Source: Mesaphorura yosii
Lineage: Eukaryota > Arthropoda > Collembola > Poduromorpha > Tullbergiidae
NCBI GenBank assembly: GCA_009869945.1
Contig: WIXG01000231.1
Coordinates: forward strand, 1-64,000
Length of the DNA: 64,000 nt
Direction: 5' to 3'
This document shows positions 23,322 through 35,100 of the stretch, in pieces. The position numbers and the translations under genes are program-made. The number at the start of each line of letters is the position of its first letter. Within the stretch, counting starts at the first letter, position 1. Under the pieces are notes generated by a model. It searched no databases, was not told the DNA's origin, and saw only the letters and a program-made list of their open reading frames with translations.

Positions 23322-25319
23322 GTAGGAAATTAACTTCGTTTCATTCGCTGTCAGTTTATTAGCACTGAAATGCATACACCCACAGCACAATGTTGCTTGG
23401 ACTGAACCCAGTAGGCAGAAGCGTGTCAGAGTTATTAAATTAAATTTTTGCTGGACGGCCCGACATTGCATTTCCTGCTTCTTGAAGCGTGTCATTCTTC
23501 ATTTAAAAGAAAGTGTTTACTTTTCCAAACGCCAAAGCTTGCATTTGCGCTGTATTCAGTTAAGCTAGCTAAAGCATTATTTGCATAGCCATGTCCGCTT
23601 GCATAAATGAAAAGTTTACGTTGACGTTTTTGAGTGAAATTATGCACACAAGTGAAATGCCAAGCGGCATATAGGTCAGGTCGTTTTTTGCTAGACGAGA
23701 CTTTGTTTGTTTTCCTGTCCTGACATTTCGGGTTCCTTATTCGGTTTGAGAAAGAATCACGGGAGCATTCAATTATTTCCTGGATATGATTTCCATTTTA
23801 TTATGTGTATGAGTACAACTTTTTGAACGTCTTCTATGCAGGCCTAGTCGGGCGTCGTTTGTTGTTTGCATTCGTAGTTAAATTACATCATGCATAAAAA
23901 TGTTAAATTCCTCTTGTTGTTCTGTGGACATAAATGAGCAGGATAACGATTATTGTTCCGGTACCGTACTCGACTCCAAGAATAAAACTGACCTTTTTCC
24001 CCAGTACGCTTGACTTGGCTTCGAGTCAATTACGTACGGTGTACTGTACTGGAAAGTTCGTATCGCATGTATCGAAGTTTACTCCTGCATGGCAAAAATA
24101 CATTCGTGAAGAGCTTCGCCTTGCAAAAAGCACCGATTTTCAAAAAATAGTACACGCTAATATGCGTGTAGTGCAAAAATAGTGGCAGTGCTCGCAGATT
24201 TCATGAGCAGGTGTGCCAGAAACGGCTTCTCGCCATGCCCCTTCTGTCGTAAGTCGTACATGGCGAGCCCGACGATTCGAGATATTTGCACTACGATAAA
24301 CGATGGGTGACTGGCCCGAGAACGCGAAAACCTGGAAAAGAGACTCGTTTTATATTTCAAATAAAAAACTTTAATTACTTTATTCACTCGTTCTCGAACG
24401 TGTACTTCAATTTCCAGAGTCAAAGAAACGTGATTTTTCTCTTACTTTTGGCTCCTTCATGTTAAACTTCTTTTTTTTTACTTCTCAGAAGTATTGAAAG
24501 ATCTCACAACTTTAATTTACAAAATATTCATGTCGTCCGCGGTGCGATTGTTGTAAGTTGTATGCTCAACAAGAGAAATAATGCTTACTGGGAATTGAGT
24601 TCATTTAAACTGGAAAATTAGAATCTTGTGCTCACTACAAAGCGTTCTCTGTATGCAAATGAATAAAATTGAATCGAATGCCGGGCTCTTACAACTAAGC
24701 CCTCCTAACCTCTTCAGAAAGATAGGAAAGAAAGGTGCTTCAATGCGTTCTCGTTCTCATTCCTATTTCTCCAATAGTAATCCCATTACTACATGCATTT
24801 GGATGGAGAAAGTACTGTTGACAGAATTGATTCTTGTTTGCAGGAACTTGTTCTTTCAGCTCTTTCAGGGTGGACCATTCCGACAGGTTAACTGTGGAAT
24901 CTTCAGCAGGATTTACAAGTCAGGATGTGTTCAATGAAATATGTGCAATGCCTTTTTTGTAGAAATGATCCCAGTTTTAAGCAGAGGTTGTGATTCCATT
25001 AACTATTTTTCGACATTCCACAGAAATGAACCCAGAAAACGAAGGCGCTTCTCAATAGTGCTCACTTTCATTTTTGTGCTACATATCAATTTTAATCAAT
25101 ATAAGTAATAATTACAATTAGGAAAGACATTCGTTTATGAATTTGCAATTTGCATTCGGCTCAGGTTTTTGGACATCTCAGTAACTGGTTTAACAGCAGA
25201 CAAAATCTAGGAACAAGAAACCAAGTTCGCATTCAATTAGTCATAATGATCACCGAAAACCGAGATGCACTCCTAGCTACTTACGGGCTGGTAACTTGTA
25301 ATTAGAGCATCTTTCGTGA
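23322..25319. other. non-coding, presumed intronic
   Basis: No exon I can support. A short ATG segment at about 24206 ending at a GTAAGT in phase 1 was considered and not accepted. Confidence 0.35.
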
Positions 25320-26228
25320 TCATGTGACAAGTTTCTTTATCACAAATATGGCATCGTCCAACCAGTAGTAGCTTTGTCTAAGGTCTCCTTCGCACAGGTA
25401 TGGAAGACGAGTCCATCTGACAAGTTCCCATCCATTGGGTTCCAGAACTTTAGAAATGAACTGACTGGCTTGTGATAGGAATGTCGATTGCCCCGTAGTG
25501 ACTATGGGTAGTTGACTGATAAAGCCTTTGTCAAATTCTACAAATGGAGAATACGGAATCACAAATGAGACTACGGCTAATCCGCCAGGTTCTAGTCTTT
25601 CCTTAATGTCGTTAAGCATCTTAAGTGGGTCAGAGCATCGGTCCAGTACATTAAGGCACGTGATTACACTGAAACTGAAGTTTGTTGATGGCCAATTAAG
25701 CTCGTCCAGGAGGGTAAATCCCTTCTCGGCCAGCACCTTCTTCATTGCAGAACTCATTTCGGTTGCGTACACTTTATAGAAGCATGGTGCCATTAACAAA
25801 GTCGTGGAACCATCGCCGGCACCGATGTCGAGTAAGCTGTCGAGCATTTGACCGTTGTAGTCAATTAGATTCTGGAACTGCGACGAGGAGAACACGTGCA
25901 TGGATCCACGTCCTAACATTCCATTCACTGTTGTCTGATGTAGCCACATCCTAAGGAAGGTGCCGGCGATAGAGAGCCAAAGCTGCCAACAGACGTTGTC
26001 CGTCGTTTCGATGGAAGCTTGGATGAATTCTGCTGTGGCAGTGTCGCAGTGGAACTGGATAAACTTGTCAGACACTTGATTCGTTGTACAATCGGATTCG
26101 CCAGCGTTCCTGAGGTTCGAGAAGTCGACTTGATACCATTTGTTTCGATCGAAGGCTATCAGCTCCTCGTCACTCTTCATCTTCTCGTACACGGCTCGGG
26201 CAAGGGCGGATCGTGGACGAAGCGACAT
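25320..26228 (-). CDS. METTL9: METTL9-like protein-histidine N-methyltransferase
   Basis: Single open exon of 303 codons including the stop, from the first in-frame ATG (MSLRPRSALARAVYEKM). METTL9 proteins use SAM to methylate histidine in HxH motifs with a small middle residue. Family marks seen: DRNKWYQVD, TTVNGMLGRGSMHVFS, the SAM-binding LLDIGAGDGSTT, VYATEMS, the CLNVLDRC segment, LEPGG, and the ending TRLPYLCEGD followed by YYWLDDAIFVIKK. Length fits the family minus its N-terminal signal segment. The frame stays open upstream to 26268, where the minus strand reads ATTAGCAG, a possible acceptor, so an upstream exon carrying the signal may exist; I found none convincing. It lies antisense inside the inferred long intron between plus-strand alternative exons. 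The protease genes nearby are rich in short introns, yet this gene shows none. Confidence 0.88.
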   Translation of the reverse strand: MSLRPRSALARAVYEKMKSDEELIAFDRNKWYQVDFSNLRNAGESDCTTNQVSDKFIQFHCDTATAEFIQASIETTDNVCWQLWLSIAGTFLRMWLHQTTVNGMLGRGSMHVFSSSQFQNLIDYNGQMLDSLLDIGAGDGSTTLLMAPCFYKVYATEMSSAMKKVLAEKGFTLLDELNWPSTNFSFSVITCLNVLDRCSDPLKMLNDIKERLEPGGLAVVSFVIPYSPFVEFDKGFISQLPIVTTGQSTFLSQASQFISKVLEPNGWELVRWTRLPYLCEGDLRQSYYWLDDAIFVIKKLVT

Positions 26229-29200
26229 GTTGACGTCTTGCCGAATCAGGTGAAACTTTAACTCCACTGCTAATGGACAAGGAACGGGTACTTTCTAAGC
26301 TAAATTTAAAGCAGATGAATGAGAGTACAGCCCACCTGTAAACAACCTCGTATTACTTGTTTTAAATTCAAACCGCTTTGTAGCGCCGAGCCGATCTCAT
26401 TCTTTGTTCATTCAATTCATCTCTGTGAGCCAGCATTATTAACCACTTGCGATCAACTCCGACGCGATAGTTGCAAGGTCGTTGAGTATGTCTTGAACTT
26501 CGAAATACATTCTGCATTCTCTATTTAATTAAGTTATTAGTCTAATTATTTAAGATACCTCAGCCATAGGCTCAATAATTGTACACATTTTCAAGGGACC
26601 ACTGGGATAATGCTGATTCATGAACGAAGCGTTCCTGATCTCAATGAATCAATGTCTTATCACCAAAAATTAAACTACTGTGAGCATCAGCGCAGTCAAT
26701 TCAACGCGCTAATTCTGCTCCACGCTGAATTCGCATTTCCTTCCACTCGTCTTCAGTTTCATCACTTAACTGCAAATAAGGCAATGCAGACATGCGTACA
26801 TTCAAGCGTGTGTAATGAATACTTGAATACAAAGGACTCATGCAGTTTTAAGAAACTCGACCTCGTCGCCACAGAGCGTCCACGTCTACTTCTACCCGCA
26901 CTCGACGGTGTGGTGTAGTATTGCGAATTTCTTGGTCTTGGCAAGAGAAAGTTATTTGTTTCTCGGTGGGCATCCTTTTTCCTTTTTCTGCACCAGACTG
27001 AAAACAACCAACGACTCGAGTCATACAAGGCAACATAAAGCCCCAAAGCACATAACCTCAGATAGCATACCTTATAAAGTATTCTCGAAGCCGATGCCGT
27101 CCCAGATGCGGGATGCAATGCAGGATGCGTTCAAAGAACAAAAGCAAGCGCCATCACTGAACAATTTCATTTTCTCCAAATCTTCAGTTCAATCAGATGA
27201 TCCACTTTGTAAATATTTCAAGTGGTTTCGTGATTGTGATGGTTTTGGTCTTTTAGTGATTGTGGCATAGATTTAAAGCTGTTATTTCCTACCGCAGCCA
27301 CGACAGCATCAGGTCAGACAGGCCAGGCATCAGAATATATTTTGTTTATGATTATTATGGAACTTGCGTACTATTTTTCACCAGCTAGAGCTAGACTTAC
27401 ATTTTTACATGTAGAGCACTGTATCCTGTGTATTGGCAAGCCGAATCTGTCTTCCTCGTCTCGTTGTTTGATTCGCTCTCTCTTGCTTTCTCCCTGCGCT
27501 TGTAGCGTATATTCTTTGGAGGAAGAAGCCTCTCAACTCAGTCAGCGTGCTCTCTTTCCTTTTCCACTCTCTTAGTTAACTTCCCTCCTTGCCGCCGAGC
27601 CGCTTCGCTATTTCAGGCTCCTAGCAGGCGAGTCGTATTCGCAATTCGAACTTTGTGTTTTCGTTTTCTACCTCGTCACAGTTCTCAGTGGATTTTACTT
27701 GACGTGATTCTGTCAAGCATTTTTCCGTTAGAGAAGTGAGTTATGCGTGTCATTGAGTCTGAGGCAAGTGTGAGAGTGCAGATCTGTACAGCGTGCATGC
27801 ATGCAAGAAACTAGGAACCAATGTCCAAAGCAATTGAATTTTCGGTACATTACGCCACCACATCAAAAAGTGTGTTGTGAAACACATTCAGTAAACGATT
27901 GACAACTACTTGCTTAGATATTAGTTGGACAAGACAAGACGCACCGTGCAGGCAGTCTCAAATTGTGTCAATTTATGACCTTTCAAAGCTGCGATACGTG
28001 GTCGGAACGCATAACGTACGCACACTTATAGGTCTACCAACACCAAACCGCAGGAAATTTGTTTCATTCGGTTTAACCTCCTCGTTTTTTTATACTTTTT
28101 GTCACATTCAACAAGTGTTTCGCATACTTTCATACAATGGACAAAAGAGAATAGACACACAGAGCATTCAGGCAGGCAGGCATGGCACACGAAACTTTTT
28201 TGCTTTCTTCATTCACTTTCCTCCGGTCCGGACTTTCCTCTTGTACTTGTTCCTGCTCCAGCTCATATGCTATGCGGCCGCACGTACGTACAACGCGCCG
28301 TGTTCATGCTTCAGCATTTAGTTTAGTTGCATTTCGTCCTCTCGCTCACATGCTCGGTTCCCCATCTCGCTTCTTCTGTTTTATATCTCTTAATTTACAT
28401 CTGGATCACGCACCAACGTGCTTTCTCCCTGTATAGCACCAGTGTTTAGTGGTGCAACTTGTGAGCACACAGATTACACAAGTAAATCCATTCATACGGC
28501 ATACGGTGAAAGGAGACGGTGAAGTGAAAGCACGCTTTCACATTAACACGTTGTGTAGTTAGAAATGAGAGTACTTGAGCCGAGTTTTATGTGAAAAGTT
28601 ATTAAAATCACAAATAATTATACTCTTCCTCTACGTGAACAGTGCTGTTCTCGGTTGTTGGTACTGGTTAGCAAAAATTACAGTCTGGTTTTGTATTTCG
28701 TGAGGTGACCGTATAATTATGGCGTGTAAATTGTAGTGTTCCTCGTTCCTCCACTCAACTTCCTCTCAAGCAGATAGCGTCCGAGATAATTGTCTTGGGT
28801 TGTTGTTTTTGTTGTGCTGTGATGTTGCGAGCTTCGTGCCTTTGTTAGCTGACAAATTTATGCGTCGTCCACAAGAGAAGAGAAAGTCGGCCAGAATTTA
28901 AATTTTGATGCCAAAAGGCAGGGAAGACGAACAAGAGTCAAGACGTAATATTATGGTAGTATTTGATTAAACGCTATCTTGTGCAAACTTCGTTTTCGTA
29001 TGGTTTATGGATTTGTTCCAAATTCCACATCGATGAGCACTGCACTCACATGCATTAAGCTGGTGTCTGGTAGTGCAGCATCTCAAATTAATCTCTAGAA
29101 CTCTGCTGCTAGTGATTTACAAGCACCAAATAGAATTCGAAGTATGAGTGGTCGATCAATCAATTTTTAGGGCGCAGCACAATGTGCATTGAATTTCCTT

Positions 29201-32059
29201 TCCTGTGGGATGAATAGAGGAAAATGAAAGAGAGAAAAGTAAGAAATGATGAAGAAATCATATTAAATATGTAGTCAAGAGGAGTCAGTCGGTACAAGTA
29301 GTACAAGACAGTCTTTCTCCAGCCGCCGCCACACAGGATGTGAACCTGCCGAGCCTCGTTACTAGCGTTACCGGCAGCGATAGCAGAACACGGGGTCTAG
29401 CACGGAACGGAAAGTGGGAGCAAAAATTTCGTACCTCAATTTCGTACAACTTTCCTCATAATGAGATGCTGTCTCACGCCGCACTTGTTCTTCTTTTTAC
29501 CAAAAGCAGGTCGAAAAAGTTGAGTTACAAATTGCCTGCATTTTATTGCCTGTAAATATATTAAAATTGGGAAATACGTTGATGAAAAGTGTTTTCACGT
29601 GAAACCGGTTGCTTCAGCTTGGTCCAAGCAAAGAGAAACGGTTGTCGTGTAATTGCACGTAGGCATGGGCAGGAAGGAACCAAGGCATGGCAGACACATC
29701 ATAGCATGTCTAATAATAATTTCACGTGGTGCTGCTGCGACCTTACTTTGCTGCGCCCATCTTTACTTTAAACACTTATGATCCTTATTATTTAACTTCA
29801 CGTATACATTTTACTTCTTACTTTCACCCAGCTTCTTTTTACTTTATGCGCACATACTCCAAAGGAACTTTAGTTTCTTTTGTAAATAAGTAAAAGTAAA
29901 AGCTGTACCCTGAGATGCCAGCTGTACAACACAGCAAGCATGTTCATCTTCGCGCCGGGCCCTATATCTTCATCTCACCGCACCGATTTCGTCCTTCCAT
30001 TCCGCTCTGCTCTGCTCTGCTGGCTGTCCACAATGTATTGTTTTGTTTGTAGTCCTTCTTTTCTTCTCCTGCTGTAGCTGAGTTGTGTATCTTCTGGCTC
30101 ATCTGTTCTGAATCCTATAATTGCAACAGCTGTTTCTGTTTCTTCTCTCTCCTCAGCATGGGACAATGGTTTAGTGAAAAGGTTCTGTGAAATTGCATTA
30201 GAATTGAGGTCGCAGACGCTCACGTTGGTGATAGGACCAAGCAGGCTTGACATTTTAACAAGAATCTGATTAGGAGAAAGTTTTCGTGTCCGAGATACGG
30301 CCATTTGCTCCTTCGAGTGTGCTGGTACTTTGCTTCATTTGAGGCAACTGAGATTGTTTATAATATACACAAAGATGTTAAGCCTCATGCTAAATTGAAT
30401 TCTAATGTTGAGATTTGCTTCAGCTCTAACTGAAATTAACTTTTTATTGCGCAGGTTCCCTGCACCGTTTTGTGTTGCCTCCTCTGTCCTTCTGCTCCCT
30501 TTTATTACTTAATATTCCTGAATTAAGTCATAATAAAATTGTTGCTGACAAAGTTTCGGGCTGTTTTCTTCTTGAAACTTTCTCAGCGCTGAGCTGTGAG
30601 ACGCAGGCGTGCATGCCATATGCTTTCGTTTATGACCGCATTTTATTTGGAAAGAGACCGAAAGTTCAGTGGATTTTACGAGATAACATTGCAACGCAAT
30701 TCCAGAAAACCATAAGCACAGTTTTCTGAAGCCACAAAATGGTCTCTTGGTATTAAGCATTAAACCTGCTGAAATCTCTGCCAGCGCATCAAGAGGCTTT
30801 TAGTAAACAATTTTGAGACTCTCTCCGCATCGAGTGTGGTAATAAAATATGCATTTCTTTGCCATCAGTAATAAAATCAAATCCTTACTTCATTTTCCAG
30901 TCGAAGAGTCTGGAAAGATGAAGACTCTTTATTTTTAAAAAAAGTGCACTATGCGCAGTCCATAAAGAGCTTACGACTTTCTCTGAAATGTGCTTAATGG
31001 ATCACGCCAACAACGGTCATTCCGAAAGTTCATAAACATTTATCTTAACCAAATAAGTTTGAATATAAAGGAGCTTTTCCAGCTAAGAGGCATAATAATG
31101 CGAGCTAAGGCTGTTTTAGCTGCAAACGTTCCTGAAGCCTTGTACTCTACTGAACCAAAAGGTCATCGCAATTACTACGCATGAATGCACGCTGCACAAC
31201 AAGACAACAACCCAATTACACTTTATTTCAGGAAACACCTGAACTCCAAAAAATTGTGAGGTCAAATGTGGAATTATGTTCAGGTATTGATAACTTTACT
31301 CCATTGTTCATGACGCCACGAACACAAGCAAGCTTCGTCTTTGTCTGAAAGTTGACTGAGTAGCAGCAGCCCAAGGCCAGACTGAAAAGAGAGTAATCTG
31401 TAATCTAATAAGAACCGCATCATCTAATACGTTTCGAGACGCATCATCACCGCTGCAGTAGCTCGTTTCCAATAAACACGGAGTTGACACCAGCGACGAA
31501 CTACGAAATAAGGTTAAGTTCCCTGTACCTTGTGCCTGATCCTGAAGTTGAAAAAGTGAGACCATTATCATAATCCTGTGCGAAAAGTTAACGGCAGAGT
31601 TCGAGCGAGAGATTGTGACCGGGCGAGTCAGTGAAAGCAGAGGCGGCAGTAAGAAGTACTTTTACACAATAATAACATTAATAATAAAAATTTGTCAAGA
31701 AAGTTGAGCACGATCTCAGCCATGTGCGTGACTAAGTTTATAAAAGAGGAAACTTAAGACGAACATAAGCCTAACGCAGTGCGTAATGTCATTATTAACA
31801 ACATTATAAATGGAGAGAAAATCTTCCAAGTTCCGTTCCCGTTCCGCAGAGGAAACATGAAAAACACCTTTGGCCTTGCAGCACTGGCAGCAAGGGAGCG
31901 AACAGGACGACAAACATCATTTATTAATGATAATAAGGAGAAGTGAACGAGGAAAACTTCCTCTTGCAAGAGCACGATAAAAGTTCTCAACCTCTTAAGT
32001 AAATCTCAAAATTTAATATTCTGGCTTCTGTGAACTAACTTTGACTGGAGCGAGTAAAG
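26229..32059. other. non-coding, presumed intronic
   Basis: About 5.8 kb without a supportable exon. It includes the promoter side of the METTL9-like gene. A 109-codon minus-strand frame at 29975-30304 and several shorter frames show no recognisable domain. Minor GCAGGCAGG and TCTGC repeats occur near 28165 and 30003. Confidence 0.35.
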
Positions 32060-32167
32060 ATGGCATTTATCGATGCCGGCGGTGCTTCGAGACTGGGTGG
32101 CATGAAAAACGCTACGAACGCTCTGCCTGAAGGCGAAATGGATGCACTCCTGCTTGGTAGGACGAGG
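32060..32167 (+). CDS. alternative first coding exon 3 of an unidentified large gene
   Basis: ATG (context TAAAGATGGC) opens 36 codons beginning MAFIDAGGASRLGGMKN and ending LLLGRTR, then a strong donor GTAAGT in phase 0. Gly/Ala-rich with a short basic end. Matches the other ATG exons in size, strand, donor and phase. Proposed to join the exon at 54592. Family not recognised. Confidence 0.55.
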
Positions 32168-35100
32168 GTAAGTTTTCCTTCTCTTTTTTCTATTGAATGC
32201 TAGAGAAATATCCGGAATGGCTCAGTTTAGGAGATCAAAATATGGGTCAATCCAATTTTTCAACACAACTCTTCATGTAATTTCATACTTCATGCTTGCT
32301 CATGCCAGCATCAGTGAGTTGCTACGTTTCCTACGTATGACCGGAGGCAAAAGACAAATTACGGAAGAGGGTTCGAAATTTAGAATTCTCCATTGTCCTT
32401 AGTAATCGAACCATCGTGTTTGGATCAAGTTCCGCCGCTTAGATGGCACGCTGAACTAGTTTGCGAGTAGAATCAGTCCGAATTCCAAGCCCTAAATGTG
32501 AACCCCACGTGTCCCGAGCGATTGGAATGATCGCGTATCAATTCACAAATTAAAATCCACGAGTGAATGACTGGAGCATTATTCTAAGATAGGTAGATTA
32601 CAGGTAGCGGCGCGAGAACGAAGAGTTGTTGACGACTTGGGGTCGATCTCGTGCGGGAGACGGTCTGTCGCTTTTAAAGTAACAATGAACTTCTGAATCA
32701 ATAACTCTTTCATCGCAAAACGAACAGACGCTCAGGCTCAGATCAGAAACTGCTACCTTACGAAATGAAGTGGAGATGAGCTGCTCCTGGTAGAAAATTG
32801 GTCTTGTTCGTCTTCTCTCTATTTTAATGATGTTGAAAAGAAAGTAATTTGATCTCTTTCTCAGCAGAAACATGTCTTACATCAGCCTACGCTTTTGCCA
32901 TACGTATGTTATACTAAAATAGATTCGAAGAGGAAGAAATTGAGTTGAAGGATGAGAAGGTATTACAAGATCGAAAGGTAGCTCAAATCCTTAGCTGGAT
33001 CGAAAGCCTTATAGCAGTTCAGCTCATGTCGACAAGATTATCTATTCTGTCATTATACTTTGCTCCGCTTTTGAATTTCGTAGATGAGGAACAGAATTAC
33101 GCCTCCGTCCGAAATATAGAGTCTATCTGGCCCAACCGCTGCCGTTGATTTACTTATCAAAACCATATTTTCATAAAAAGAACGCTTCGCTCATGCTCAT
33201 CAGCCGTATTGACAAAAAAAAATACAACGTAAAGGAAGGGAACTTCATTCCTCGAGTTTCAAATCAATGACAAAAAATTGACTGGAATGATTCAAGTGTA
33301 ATTCAAATACTCCAGAAACCAATCGTTGTCAACGCGCATCGGTATCTAATCTTGACTTTACTTTCCACGGCTCCATTCATTCGCTGCCTCCGTCCCCGCC
33401 ATTTCATGCAATCTAAAATAAGATGAATGCAGAACTCTCTTGTAAGAGGAAAAGAAACACCAAGAAGAAAGACTGAAATGTTCAAATACGAGTATACTCA
33501 GGTTGCACTTACTTTACAATGGAAAATTATCTTTAAATTGAGTTCACTTTGCCCGGCCTTGCGATTCAGTCGAAAAGTCGAAATGGCTCACTTTTCAAGC
33601 TTTTTGCTCAGTTGACACTTTTGAGAATAATGGAAATTTCAAATGCGGATTGCATTCTATTCGTCCGTACTGCCAGATTAGATTCCAATCAAACGGTCCA
33701 CTCAAGTCAAATGATTAGATTCACATTATTGCAACCAGAACCAGTGAATCCATGCTGGTGTAGAACCGTCTACACTGGCTAGAGCCTGCAATTGGGTAAA
33801 ATCTTATCACACACCGTCTTAAAATTGTCATACTGTCAATTGAAAACTGCCTCGTAATCATTTTATCGCACTTATGGTTCATTTGAGCATAGCGGGTCGG
33901 CCGGGTTCTCACCAATACGTGGTAAATTAACGAACTGTGAACTCCATAAATCTAATTTGGAGCACAGAAGCGGGACAGACCACGAAAGAACCTGTATCAT
34001 ACAAAGGTAGAATTCTAGACGAATGCTGAAACACTTTTTATCTCGTGCAAAATTCCCCGTGTTCATTTTGGGCATATTTGTGGTAGAAAAGAAAGTGGAT
34101 TTGGAGAAACTAGTTGAAGAGACGGCCAAAATTACACACAGTGGGAAATAAAGTCTGAATGCAGCCAACAGAATATTACCATTTCTTTGATCTTCAAGAG
34201 TTATTGCCTTTTCCGCAACCCGAAACAAAGCTCCATGATTTGACGATTGGAGGCCAGACTGTTTATTGCTTAAGTAGTGTAATAAGAACTTTATGGTGCA
34301 ATATGCTCATTATGTGCCGTTGGAATGATAATAATGCAGCAGCTTTTCTATTGTACCAATAAAAGGCACGTACACTTTCCACTCTAGCATTGCATTGAGC
34401 AAAAATATATTAAATCTAATGAAAATTGGCGTTGGCATCGGTTGGAAGTTCTAGAATGGCAGGCGCTTGAGAACCGAGACGCATTTCTCGTGAGACTCCT
34501 TATAAACAATTTTGCCATGAAGTGAAATTGCTCAAGGTAAGGCAGAGAGTAGAAGAAAAGTTGAAAGCCTAACTTTAGCTTGCCTAAACGAAGTGTAAGC
34601 GAAACCAGGAGCAGAGCAAGAAAGAAAGAGAGATTTTTATCTTTGCTCAATAAAGCTGTAATCATGCCATTCAATGTCGAAAGAGTGATTAAGTTATCGT
34701 TATTTTGTGCGGGAACTGTCATTAACGTGTATTTTGTGGGTGGAAATGAAAAATCAAGGCGAGGCTCTCATTTCAAAGCACTCTTCCAATAAATACTATC
34801 GAATTTCGCAAGTTTTCATTGATCTGAACATTTGGTAAAATAAAAATTGTTTCACAGCTTGCCTTTCTTCAGCGTAAGTTAAAAAATACGCACACATCAA
34901 TGAAATAAAGTGTTTTGTCGCCAGTTTCTTCCGCTCTTCCGCGTATGTTTTTGTTGTAGGCTGGAAATCTAAATCTAATTTGCATGCGAGCTCGAACATT
35001 CTTTCTTGAGATGCTGTGCTCTAAGTGCTGTGGTTGGAAGCATCTTTGCGCATGAGTGCACTTAGCAAAGAGCAGAGAAAAGAGAAATCCCGAAGATGAA

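Noticed and set aside
24206-24252. ATG exon (MSRCARNGFSPCPFC) before a GTAAGT
   Set aside because: Ends in phase 1, unlike the five accepted alternative exons, and is only 15 residues long.
26229-26268. Upstream extension of the METTL9-like frame to a GTG
   Set aside because: There is no ATG in this part; a splice acceptor just upstream is a better explanation than a GTG start.
27099-27270. Frame beginning MPSQMRDAMQDAFKEQKQ
   Set aside because: Protein-like start, but no donor in phase 0 and the tail looks random.
29975-30304. 109-codon minus-strand frame, charged and protein-like
   Set aside because: No recognisable domain, and part of it comes from TCTGC repeats.
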